Assembly (NCBI RefSeq): GCF_018130765.1
Contig: NZ_JAFCJZ010000025.1
Location: 1-64,000 of the forward strand
Length of the DNA stretch: 64,000 nt
Origin: Bradyrhizobium iriomotense
Lineage (GTDB): Bacteria > Pseudomonadota > Alphaproteobacteria > Rhizobiales > Xanthobacteraceae
Direction of reading: 5' to 3'
Both the position numbers and the translations under genes were made by a program. The first letter of the stretch is position 1; every line of letters begins with the position of its first letter. Positions 57,601 to 64,000 of the stretch are shown piece by piece. Under the pieces are notes generated by a model. The model saw only the letters and a program-made list of their open reading frames with translations. It was not told the DNA's origin and did not search any database.

Positions 57601-57991
57601 GATGGTGTCGGCGAGCGCGCTGGAGGCGCACGGCACGCCACTGGCGCAACCTTTCCACGACGGCTATCTGATGAAGCCGATCGACATTCCGCGGCTGCTG
57701 GAGACGATTCGCCAGCTTCTCAAGATCGAATGGCAGTACGGCTCCGACGAGATCGCGGTGCCGTTCTGGCGGCCCGAGAGCGGCTCGCGGCCGCCGGCGC
57801 GGCACATCGAGGCGTTGATCGGGCTCGGCCAGATCGGCTACGTCAAGGGTATCCAGCTCAAGCTGGACGAGATCGGCAGCGAGCATCCGGAGCATGCCGA
57901 CTTCGTCGCGCAGATGCGGTCGCTGGTCGACCGCTTCGATCTCGACCAGTACATGGCCACATTGAAGACGTTGCATGCTTATGAGCATTGA
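54620..57991 (+). CDS. NCS1 transporter-fused hybrid sensor histidine kinase
   Basis: The 1123-residue membrane sensor has five parts. Residues about 40-475 form an NCS1 (purine/cytosine permease-like) transporter unit of about twelve helices, with AIGGTITLNYGVTNATAA and IKINVTNAYAGSIAWSNFF as family hallmarks. Residues 499-539 form a cysteine/histidine cluster (CCICEHSFEPEDTTSC, CSLCC, CHDLC), probably a zinc finger. Two further helices (about 570-627) lead to a coiled coil and HisKA with H682 (SHELRSPLN). HATPase_c follows with NLLSNAIKF, DTGPGIQ and GTGLGL. A receiver has acidic D924-D926, phospho-acceptor D968 and K1019, and a helical C-terminal region (1035-1123) ends the protein. Start is GTG 54620. 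It presumably senses an amide, urea or nucleobase-like ligand and phosphorylates the regulator encoded next. Confidence 0.92.
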   Translation: MAGRQRIDRVRRQYNQWVANQTLEDYALRFTAKSARRWSAARVANTAIGAISFLVLEAIGGTITLNYGVTNATAAILVVSTIIFCCGVPIAYYAAKCGIDIDLLTRGAGFGYIGSTVTSLIYASFTFIFFAVEAVILATALEMCLGIPRPIGYLISAVAIIPLVTYGITLISRFQLWTQPLWVVLHILPFVAIAWANPHSFTEWRKFSGEHGDLNGHFDLLLFGVASSVVFSLVAQIGEQVDFLRFLPRDRRASKASWWIALMSAGPGWIVLGALKLLAGSFLAFFALSHGVPPEEAAEPAHMYLVAFRYVLSEPDLALALTGIFVVLSQIKINVTNAYAGSIAWSNFFSRLTHSHPGRVVWLVFNVMVALLLMEIGVYKALEQTLALYSNVAIAWVGALVSDLVVNKPLGLRPPQMEFKRAHLYDINPVGVGAMTLAIIVSVAAFYGLFGPTMKALAAFVALTVAFVTAPVIAWLTDGKFYIARKPKRSWANIEAIQCCICEHSFEPEDTTSCPAYAGPICSLCCSLDARCHDLCKPHARAQVQFAEALGKILPQPIYQRINSQFGHYIGVFVVSAGLVALVLGLIYLQTSASVHGENMLVSNVLWKVFFSLSIIIGVVAWLFVLAQQSRRAAEAETRRQTTLLIQEIDAHKRTDAELQRAKEVAESANLAKSRYVVGLSHELRSPLNAISGYAQLLEQDSTLSTKPRDQVRVVRRSADHLSGLIDGILDISKIEAGRLYLSRDEVRLSEFLDQLVGMFRLQAAAKGIDFVFRRPAHLPVVVYADEKRLRQVLINLLSNAIKFTQTGSVQFVVHYRSPVAEFEVIDTGPGIQGDDLERIFAPFERGALGVAQPQTGTGLGLTISRLLAGVMGGDIKVTSTVGTGSTFKVKILLSEVTNPQRIAPVEAPVSGYHGARKTILITDDDPVHRDLLREVLTPLGFILLSAPDGAGCLALAQHCRPDLFLLDISMPAMDGWAVAEALRASGHHQARILMVSASALEAHGTPLAQPFHDGYLMKPIDIPRLLETIRQLLKIEWQYGSDEIAVPFWRPESGSRPPARHIEALIGLGQIGYVKGIQLKLDEIGSEHPEHADFVAQMRSLVDRFDLDQYMATLKTLHAYEH

Positions 57992-58901
57992 ACCAAAGAA
58001 GCGCGACGTCGCGCTCGTTGTCGATGACTCGCCCGAAACGCTGCGGCTGCTCACCGATGCGCTGGACGGCGCCGGCATGACTGTGATGGTGGCACTCGAC
58101 GGCGCGAGCGCGATGCGCATCGTCGACCAGATCACGCCCGACATCGTGTTGCTCGATGCCGTGATGCCCGGCATTGATGGATTCGAGACCTGCCGCCGCC
58201 TCAAGCGCGATGCGGGCCTCGCCAATGTTCCCGTGATCTTCATGACCGGCCTTGCCGAAACCGAGCACATCGTGCGTGGGCTGGACGCCGGCGGCGTCGA
58301 CTACGTAACCAAGCCGATCGTGATCGAGGAGATGCTGGCGCGTATCCGCGTCCATCTCGGCAACGCCCGCCTGACCCAGAGCGCGCGTGCCGCGCTCGAC
58401 GTCTCCGGCCGCTTCCTGTTCGCGGTCAACCGCCAGGGCCATATCCTCTGGGCGACTCCGCAGGCACAGAAGCTGCTGGCCGATCATCACGGCGCGCAGG
58501 CCGACGATTTCGTCCTGCCGCCGTCGCTGCTGCAATGGCTGGAGCAGGTCAAGGGCAAGGGCAGCGCGAAGTCGCAAGCCGCCTCCCTGCCCGACAATCC
58601 GCAGCTGCGGTTCTATTACATGGGCGAGACCGCGCCGAACGAATTCCTGCTGCGGCTGTCCAAGGAAGCCGGCACCGCGCTGCCGCCCGAGTTCACCAGC
58701 GAGCTCGGCCTCACCACCCGCGAAGGCGAGGTGCTGGCCTGGCTCAGCAAGGGCAAGACCAATCGCGACATCGCGCAGATCCTGGGATTGAGCCCGCGCA
58801 CGGTCGACAAGCATCTCGAGCAGATCTACGCCAAGCTCGGCGTGGAGAACCGGACGGCCGCGGCAGCGATTGCGGCGAATGCGACGCGAAGGAATTCGTA
58901 G
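57975..58901 (+). CDS. Response regulator, receiver + PAS-like region + LuxR-type DNA-binding domain
   Basis: The product has 308 residues. The receiver (about 11-125) has acidic D17/D18, phospho-acceptor D61 (VLLDAVMPG), T91 and K113. Residues about 140-230 resemble a PAS-like segment (FLFAVNRQGHILWATPQAQKLL). The C-terminal LuxR/GerE helix-turn-helix (about 240-300) includes LTTREGEVLAWLSKGKTNRD and LSPRTVDKHLEQIYAKLGV. It overlaps the kinase gene by 17 bases (ATG 57975, or ATG 57981 as alternative), so the pair is co-translated and forms a two-component system. Likely targets are the divergent urt-fmd-ami operon and its own operon. Confidence 0.92.
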   Translation: MLMSIEPKKRDVALVVDDSPETLRLLTDALDGAGMTVMVALDGASAMRIVDQITPDIVLLDAVMPGIDGFETCRRLKRDAGLANVPVIFMTGLAETEHIVRGLDAGGVDYVTKPIVIEEMLARIRVHLGNARLTQSARAALDVSGRFLFAVNRQGHILWATPQAQKLLADHHGAQADDFVLPPSLLQWLEQVKGKGSAKSQAASLPDNPQLRFYYMGETAPNEFLLRLSKEAGTALPPEFTSELGLTTREGEVLAWLSKGKTNRDIAQILGLSPRTVDKHLEQIYAKLGVENRTAAAAIAANATRRNS

Positions 58902-58942
58902 CTCGCAGGTGAGTTGGTACGCCGTTCACCCAACAAACGGTG

Positions 58943-59093
58943 TTGTCCCGGACAAGCGCAGCAAAGCGAAGCGCAGATCCGGGACCCATAGCCACAGGAC
59001 GTAGTTTGGCGCGAGTTGGCAACTCCGAGTCCCCGTAACCACCTCTGCCTGTGGTTATGGGTCCCGGGTTCGCTTCGCGCCCCGGGACGACAG
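58943..59093. repeat. Nested palindromic element, R family, copy 6
   Basis: Outer ends are GTTGTCCCGGACAAGCG and CCCCGGGACGACAG. Inner arms are GGGACCCATAGCCACAGG and CCTGTGGTTATGGGTCCC. It lies between the converging response-regulator and monooxygenase genes, just after the regulator's stop. Confidence 0.85.
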
Positions 59094-59138
59094 CGGTGTG
59101 TGTAGCGCCGTTTACTGCCGCTTACACAAACGCCTCCC

Positions 59139-60641
59139 TCACCCGTACACAAACGCCTTGTCGTCCAGATCCGTCTTCGGGATCTCGTTCATCTCGGTCC
59201 AGTAATCCTGGCTGTGCTGCCATTCCGGCTTGTCGCCGCGCTTGGGCAGCAGGTTCATGTTGCGCATGATGTAACCGGGGTTGAAGTTTTCCGGATCGAT
59301 CCAGGGCAGGATCGGCATGTTGTGATCTTCGGGGCGCAAGCTCACCTCGACCTTCTTCTTGCCCTTGGCCTTCATGTGGCCGAGCAGGCGGCAGACGAAA
59401 TCGGCGACGAGATCGACGCGCAATGTCCAGCTGGCGCGGAAATAGCCGAACACCCAGACCATGTTCGGCACGCCCGTGAACATCATGCCGCGATAGGTGA
59501 CGGTGTCGCCGAAGGCGAGCGGCTTGCCGTCGATCTCGAAGGCGATGTCGCCGAGAGCCGAGAGATTGAAGCCGGTCGCGGTCACGATGACATCGGCCTC
59601 CAGCAGCTTGCCCGATTTGAGCTGGATGCCGTTCTCGACAAAGCATTCGATCTCGTCGGTGACGACGGAGGCCTTGCCGCTGGCAATGCCCTTGAACAGA
59701 TCGGCGTCCGGCACGAAGGCAATGCGCTGCCGCCACGGCCGATAGCTCGGCGTGAAATGTGTCTCGACGTCGTAATCGGGGCCGAGCACCGCGCTGATCT
59801 GGCCGATCAGTTCTTTCTTCACCTGCTCGGGCTTGGCCAGACAGAGCTTCGTGAACGCATCCTGCTCGAACAGAATCTTGCGGCGGACAATCTCGTGAAT
59901 CCATTCCTCGTCGACCTGAAGCCGGCGCAGTTCCTCCGCGATCTCGATGGCGTTGCGGCCGAGCCGGAAATAGGTCGGCGAGCGCTGCAGCATGGTAACG
60001 TGCGCGCAACTGTCCGCGATGTTCGGCACCAGCGTCGCCGCGGTCGCACCCGAACCGATCACGACGACTTTCTTGCCGGCGAGATCGATATCGTCGGGCC
60101 ATGTCTGCGGATGGACGATACGGCCCTTGAAGCGGTCCATGCCCTTCCATTCCGGCGTGTAGCCTTCCGAATGGCGGTAATAGCCCTGGCACATCCAGAG
60201 GAAGTTTGCGGTGAAGGTCCTTGCCTCGCCCGTATCGGTGGTCGTCGCCTCGATGGTCCAGAGATTCTGCTCGCTCGACCAGCTCGCGGAATTGATCTGG
60301 TGCTTGTAGCGGATGTGGCGGGCGATATCGTTGTCGTCGATCACCTCTTTCATGTAGGAAAGAATCTCCTCGGCGGTCGCGATGGGCGGGCCGACCCAGG
60401 GCTTGAAGCTGTAGCCGAAGGTGTGGAGATCGCTGTCCGAGCGGATGCCGGGATAGCGATGCGTGCTCCAGGTGCCGCCGAACGTCGCCTGTGTTTCGAG
60501 GATGACGTAGCTCGTGCCCGGCAGCTGCTTTTCGATATGATAGGCGCTGCCGATGCCGGAGATGCCGGCGCCGACGATCAGCACGTCGAAATGTTCCGAG
60601 GCCTGCTTGGTGGTGGCGTGACTGCGTACAGCGACATTCAT
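59139..60641 (-). CDS. Flavin-containing monooxygenase, Baeyer-Villiger type
   Basis: The 500-residue FAD/NADPH enzyme has two Rossmann motifs, VLIVGAGISGIGSAYHIEK and KVVVIGSGATAATLVPNI. Between them lies the Baeyer-Villiger fingerprint FKGRIVHPQTWP (F.G...H...WP). Such enzymes insert oxygen next to ketones to form esters, or oxidise sulphur or nitrogen. The substrate is unknown. I chose ATG 60641 (MNVAVRSHATT); an upstream ATG at 60713 in frame would add 24 residues. No neighbour points to a pathway. Confidence 0.88.
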   Translation of the reverse strand: MNVAVRSHATTKQASEHFDVLIVGAGISGIGSAYHIEKQLPGTSYVILETQATFGGTWSTHRYPGIRSDSDLHTFGYSFKPWVGPPIATAEEILSYMKEVIDDNDIARHIRYKHQINSASWSSEQNLWTIEATTTDTGEARTFTANFLWMCQGYYRHSEGYTPEWKGMDRFKGRIVHPQTWPDDIDLAGKKVVVIGSGATAATLVPNIADSCAHVTMLQRSPTYFRLGRNAIEIAEELRRLQVDEEWIHEIVRRKILFEQDAFTKLCLAKPEQVKKELIGQISAVLGPDYDVETHFTPSYRPWRQRIAFVPDADLFKGIASGKASVVTDEIECFVENGIQLKSGKLLEADVIVTATGFNLSALGDIAFEIDGKPLAFGDTVTYRGMMFTGVPNMVWVFGYFRASWTLRVDLVADFVCRLLGHMKAKGKKKVEVSLRPEDHNMPILPWIDPENFNPGYIMRNMNLLPKRGDKPEWQHSQDYWTEMNEIPKTDLDDKAFVYG

Positions 60642-60766
60642 TGTTGCTTCTATGCCTTGCTTGTTTTTGTGGCCGCCCTTGACCGGACGGCGCGTTTCCT
60701 CCGCGACGGGCATGGTCGCCCATCGCGCTTCCGCTACAAAATGACATAGATCAAGTCGCGATCAAA

Positions 60767-61537
60767 CTACAACGGCGCACCCCAGCTCCGCGCGGTCTGC
60801 AAAATCCAGTCGCGATAGAGCGTGAGCGGCGTGACGCCGGTCAGGCCACCGCAGCCGGCGGCGCCGTTCGGTCCCGTGGACCAGCTGATGACGCCGACGA
60901 GCATCGCACCATTCGGCTTGTCCTCGAACACGGGACCGCCGGAATCGCCGGTACAGGCGCCAATTCCATCGCGAACTCCGTTGGTTACGGGATCGACCAG
61001 CCGGATCTGCAGCGTGCCAGGCTGCCCTGTCGCCACAAGGCCTGCAACACGCGTCGCGCCGCCGCTCTTGCCGTCACCGCGCACGGTGACGCCGATACCG
61101 GCGATGACGAAGCGACTGCCGACCTGGATCGGAATATTCGGCATGCCGACCGGCACCGTCGATTTTCCCTTGAGTGGAATTTCCAGTTGCAGCAATGCAA
61201 CGTCCGCGGTGGCGCGATGCGCCTGCATCGCCTGCATGTTGAAGTTCGGATGGATCGCGACGGTGCGGACGTTCAGCAGTTGCGGCTGACCGTCGGCGCC
61301 GCGATCGACGATCTTGTAGTCGGCACCGGGCTGCACACAATGGGCGACCGTCAACACCAGTTTTGGCGCGATCAGGGTGCCGGTGCAGAAATTCCCGCGC
61401 GAGCCAACGATGGTAACGACGGCGCGCGCGACGCCATCGGCCTGCGGCGTGCCGCCGCCGACGATGGCATAGGCGGGCGTGGCGAGCAGCAGCGAGGCTG
61501 CGATGAACGTGGCAAGCTTCTTCATGGGAACACGCAT
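60767..61537 (-). CDS. Exported trypsin-like serine protease (S1 family)
   Basis: The product has about 256 residues with a Sec signal (MKKLATFIAASLLLATPAYA). The mature chain starts IVGGGTPQADG, close to the classical IVGG of activated trypsin-like enzymes. The triad is visible: His in VLTVAHCVQPG, Asp in ATADVALLQLE, and Ser in CTGDSGGPVFED. It is therefore a secreted or periplasmic chymotrypsin-fold protease without PDZ domains. ATG 61537 or 61525 are possible starts; neither has a strong ribosome binding site. Bacterial S1 proteases of this simple form are less common than DegP types. Confidence 0.88.
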   Translation of the reverse strand: MRVPMKKLATFIAASLLLATPAYAIVGGGTPQADGVARAVVTIVGSRGNFCTGTLIAPKLVLTVAHCVQPGADYKIVDRGADGQPQLLNVRTVAIHPNFNMQAMQAHRATADVALLQLEIPLKGKSTVPVGMPNIPIQVGSRFVIAGIGVTVRGDGKSGGATRVAGLVATGQPGTLQIRLVDPVTNGVRDGIGACTGDSGGPVFEDKPNGAMLVGVISWSTGPNGAAGCGGLTGVTPLTLYRDWILQTARSWGAPL

Positions 61538-61629
61538 CGGCATCGGTGAGGGCGGACGATTGCTTCGGACTGGCCCTTGCCGATAGCGCATGCTAGCCCT
61601 CTTGGAAAGGAATAGACGAGGGCAGGACT

Positions 61630-62265
61630 TTGGCGATCGAGGCGGTGATCTTTGATTTTGGCGGCGTGCTGACGAGCTCGCCGTTCGAGGCGTTCACGCG
61701 GTTCGAGACCGCGCGCGGCCTGCCCGCCGACATCATCCGGCGCACCAACGCAGCCAATCATCTGGAGAATGCCTGGGCCAAATTCGAGCGGGCCGAGGTC
61801 GACATCGAAACGTTCGATCAACTGTTCGCCGACGAATCGCGCGCGCTCGGCGCGGAGGTCCGCGGACGCGACGTGCTGCCGCTGCTCCAGGGCCATCTGC
61901 GGCCGGAGATGGTCGAGGCCTTGAAGCGGATCAAGGCGCAATTCAGGACGGGCTGCATCACCAACAATTTGCCGGCAAACGCCATCGGCAGTATGACCGG
62001 ACGCTCCCTCTACATCGCCGAGGTGATGGTGCTGTTCGATCACGTCATTGAATCCGCCAAGATCGGCCTGCGCAAGCCCGATCCGCGCATCTACCAGCTG
62101 ATGGTCGAGACGCTGAAGGTCGATCCGAGGAACTGCGTCTATCTCGACGACCTCGGCGTCAATCTGAAGCCCGCGCGCGACATGGGCATGACCACGATCA
62201 AGGTGACGGGTGGGGCGCAGGCAGTCGCGGAGCTTGAGAAGGCGACGGGGTTGAAGCTGGCATAG
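61630..62265 (+). CDS. HAD-superfamily hydrolase (subfamily IA)
   Basis: The 211-residue cytoplasmic phosphatase-like protein has motif I VIFDFGGVL (nucleophile Asp, with DFGG rather than DxD). Motif II is GCITNN, motif III the lysine of IGLRKPDPRIY and motif IV VYLDDLG. The DFGGVL variant is shared with epoxide-hydrolase N-domain-like phosphatases and flavin or sugar phosphatases. Start is TTG 61630. Substrate unknown. It is divergent from the protease gene by 92 bases. Confidence 0.85.
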   Translation: MAIEAVIFDFGGVLTSSPFEAFTRFETARGLPADIIRRTNAANHLENAWAKFERAEVDIETFDQLFADESRALGAEVRGRDVLPLLQGHLRPEMVEALKRIKAQFRTGCITNNLPANAIGSMTGRSLYIAEVMVLFDHVIESAKIGLRKPDPRIYQLMVETLKVDPRNCVYLDDLGVNLKPARDMGMTTIKVTGGAQAVAELEKATGLKLA

Positions 62266-62275
62266 TTCGCAAATG

Positions 62276-62356
62276 CCGTAGGGTGGGCAAAGCGAAGCGT
62301 GCCCACCACAAGCAGATGGTGGGCACGGCGCTTCCGCGCCTTTGCCCACCCTACGG
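62276..62356. repeat. T-family nested palindromic element, copy 4
   Basis: Outer arms are CCGTAGGGTGGGCAAAG and CTTTGCCCACCCTACGG, and inner arms are CGTGCCCACCA and TGGTGGGCACG. It sits exactly between the stops of the convergent HAD and mtnA genes (62265 and 62361) and nearly fills the space. Confidence 0.85.
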
Positions 62357-62360
62357 GAGC

Positions 62361-63467
62361 CTACTCCGCCGCCGCAGCGATGCGCTCCGGAAACGCGGCC
62401 GCCAGCGCGGCGCGGTCGGGCTTGAGCACGCCGCGCTCGGTGATGAGGCCGGTGACGAGCCGCGCCGGCGTCACGTCGAAGGCGTAGTTCGCGACCGGCG
62501 AGTTCTCCGGCACGATGCGCACCGTCTCCAGCCGTCCATCCGCGGTGCGGCCGGTCATGTCGGTGACCTCCACGCCGCTGCGCTGCTCGATCGGGATGTC
62601 GCGGATACCGTCACTCACGGCAAAATCGATCGTCGGCGACGGCAGCGCGACGTAGAACGGCACGCCATTGTCGTGCGCGGCGAGCGCCTTGAGGTACGTG
62701 CCGATCTTGTTGCAGACATCGCCATTGGCGGCGACGCGGTCGGTGCCGACGATGGCAAGATCAACCATACCATGCTGCATCAGATGCCCGCCGGTATTGT
62801 CCGGAATCACCGTGTGCGGCACGCCGTGATGGCCGAGCTCCCAGGCGGTGAGAGATGCGCCCTGGTTACGCGGTCGGGTCTCGTCGACCCAGACATGGAT
62901 CTTGATGCCGCGCTCATGCGCGAGGTAGATCGGCGCGGTCGCCGTGCCCCAATCGACGGTGGCGAGCCAGCCGGCGTTGCAATGGGTCAGCACGTTGACC
63001 ACCTCGCCCGGCTTCTTCGCCGCGATCGCTTCGATCAGCGCAAGGCCGTTGCCGGCAATGCCGCGGTTGATCTCGACGTCCTGCTCGACGATCTCATCGG
63101 CACGCGCATAGGCGGCTTCCGCCCGTTCCAGCGGATCGATCGGGATGAGCGCCGTGCGCATCTCATCCAACGCCCATTTCAGGTTGATCGCGGTCGGCCG
63201 CGCCACGACGAGCGTGTCGTAGGCGCGCTTCAGGCCGGCATCGGAGGCATCCTCGCGCATCGCAAGCGCCATGCCGTAGGCTGCGGTCGCGCCGATCAGC
63301 GGCGCGCCGCGCACCAGCATGTCGCGGATCGCAACGGCGGCGTCCTCGCACGAGGTCAGGCGCGCGATGACGAATTCATGCGGCAGCCGGCGCTGGTCGA
63401 TCGCGCCGACCGACCAGCCGTCACGCTCGCGCCAGATGCTGCGGAAATGCTTGCCGTCGACCTTCAT
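62361..63467 (-). CDS. mtnA: Methylthioribose-1-phosphate isomerase
   Basis: The 368-residue enzyme isomerises 5-methylthioribose-1-phosphate to methylthioribulose-1-phosphate in methionine salvage. VRGAPLIGATAAYG at residue 52 onward, the catalytic cysteine in NVLTHCNAGWLATVDWG and the aspartate in IVGTDRVAANGDVCNKIGTY are all present. ATG 63467 begins MKVDGKHFRSIWRERDGW. It lies 18 bases downstream of mtnP on the same strand, so the two form an operon. Confidence 0.95.
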   Translation of the reverse strand: MKVDGKHFRSIWRERDGWSVGAIDQRRLPHEFVIARLTSCEDAAVAIRDMLVRGAPLIGATAAYGMALAMREDASDAGLKRAYDTLVVARPTAINLKWALDEMRTALIPIDPLERAEAAYARADEIVEQDVEINRGIAGNGLALIEAIAAKKPGEVVNVLTHCNAGWLATVDWGTATAPIYLAHERGIKIHVWVDETRPRNQGASLTAWELGHHGVPHTVIPDNTGGHLMQHGMVDLAIVGTDRVAANGDVCNKIGTYLKALAAHDNGVPFYVALPSPTIDFAVSDGIRDIPIEQRSGVEVTDMTGRTADGRLETVRIVPENSPVANYAFDVTPARLVTGLITERGVLKPDRAALAAAFPERIAAAAE

Positions 63468-63485
63468 GGCGTTCTGCCTTTCTTA

Positions 63486-64000
63486 TCACGCCCGCAGGAT
63501 GCGCCCTGCCACCGCATCGAGCTTCTTCAGGAGCTCGGGATCGCGCGCCTCGGGCGCCGTGATCAGTGCGGTATCGAGCGCGCGGTCCGAACCGATCGGG
63601 CACGGCTCGTGCTCGCGCGGAAAATCCTTGGCCAGCCGCGCCACCAGCGCCTTCGCCTTGTCGGCGTTCGAGGTCAGCACGCGGATGATGTCCTGCACGG
63701 TGACGGCATCGTGATCGGGATGCCAGCAATCGAAATCCGTCACCATCGCGACAGTGGCGTAGCAGATCTCGGCCTCACGCGCGAGTTTGGCCTCGGGCAT
63801 GTTGGTCATGCCAATCACCGAATAGCCCAGCGTCTTGTAGGTCATGCTTTCCGCATAGGTGGAGAATTGCGGTCCTTCCATGCAGACATAGGTACCGCCG
63901 CGCGCGATCGCGATGCCTTCGGCTTCGGCTGCCGCGGCAAGATGGATGCGCAGCCGCGGCGAGACCGGGTGCGCCATCGACACATGCGCGACGCAGCCGC
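63486..64000 (-). CDS. mtnP: 5'-methylthioadenosine phosphorylase (partial, cut by window end)
   Basis: The C-terminal 170 or so residues of the purine nucleoside phosphorylase-family enzyme that splits methylthioadenosine into adenine and methylthioribose-1-phosphate, the substrate of the MtnA step. Recognisable segments are GCVAHVSMAHPVSPRLRIHL, YVCMEGPQFSTYAESMTYKT, VIGMTNMPEAKLAREAEICY and TDFDCWHPDHDAV. The 5' part lies beyond base 64000. The first in-frame ATG in the window (63983) is internal, not the true start. Confidence 0.93.
   Translation of the reverse strand, partial: GCVAHVSMAHPVSPRLRIHLAAAAEAEGIAIARGGTYVCMEGPQFSTYAESMTYKTLGYSVIGMTNMPEAKLAREAEICYATVAMVTDFDCWHPDHDAVTVQDIIRVLTSNADKAKALVARLAKDFPREHEPCPIGSDRALDTALITAPEARDPELLKKLDAVAGRILRA

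Overview
The window is 64 kb of GC-rich chromosomal DNA from an alphaproteobacterium, most likely a Bradyrhizobium or close relative. That is an inference from codon use, from gene content (many ABC substrate-binding proteins, CoA-linked catabolism, a urt/fmd amide locus) and from dispersed nested palindromes of a kind I associate with Bradyrhizobium genomes. I saw no rRNA, tRNA, phage, transposase or CRISPR. The window opens in a probable gene tail and closes inside mtnP.

Bases 1-10,100 hold an N-acyl-D-amino-acid deacylase-type amidohydrolase, an MFS transporter on the opposite strand, an AttEFGH-like export set (ATPase, FtsX permease, Tat-exported lipocalin-like protein), a MAPEG protein and an orphan branched-chain-type binding protein. 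Bases 10,100-14,500 encode an RND efflux pump with its adaptor. Bases 14,850-23,480 carry an iron-containing alcohol dehydrogenase, an acyl-CoA synthetase and a complete five-gene peptide/nickel-type ABC importer.

Bases 23,750-35,740 are a CoA catabolic region. It has a two-subunit biotin-dependent acyl-CoA carboxylase, a BKACE-type beta-keto acid cleavage enzyme, an AraC regulator, a glutathione transferase, two acyl-CoA dehydrogenases, a divergent acyl-CoA ligase and a binding protein. The pieces resemble the atu/liu routes for branched or isoprenoid acids, but no hydratase is present.

Bases 35,800-39,700 hold a Gram-negative sortase system: a VIT/vWA target protein ending in an LPKTA sorting signal, a class GN sortase, and a divergent XRE regulator. 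An ADP-forming acyl-CoA synthetase, an orphan MlaD-like protein and a large autotransporter with about fifteen passenger repeats follow.

Bases 46,400-58,900 are the most striking part. A minus-strand operon (urtA-urtB-urtC-urtD-urtE-fmdA-fmdB-amiE) couples a urea/short-chain-amide importer to a formamidase and an aliphatic amidase. Divergent from it lies an 1123-residue hybrid histidine kinase whose N-terminus is a complete NCS1 (purine/cytosine permease-like) transporter, followed by a cysteine-rich putative zinc finger. A LuxR-type response regulator overlaps its 3' end. The control region between the two transcription units contains a palindrome and a sigma-54-like element. I read this as a transporter-derived sensor controlling amide/urea uptake and hydrolysis.

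The remaining genes are a Baeyer-Villiger-type monooxygenase, an exported trypsin-like protease, a HAD phosphatase, and mtnA with part of mtnP (methionine salvage). Three families of nested palindromic intergenic elements punctuate the window. Two of them differ by paired, compensating base changes.
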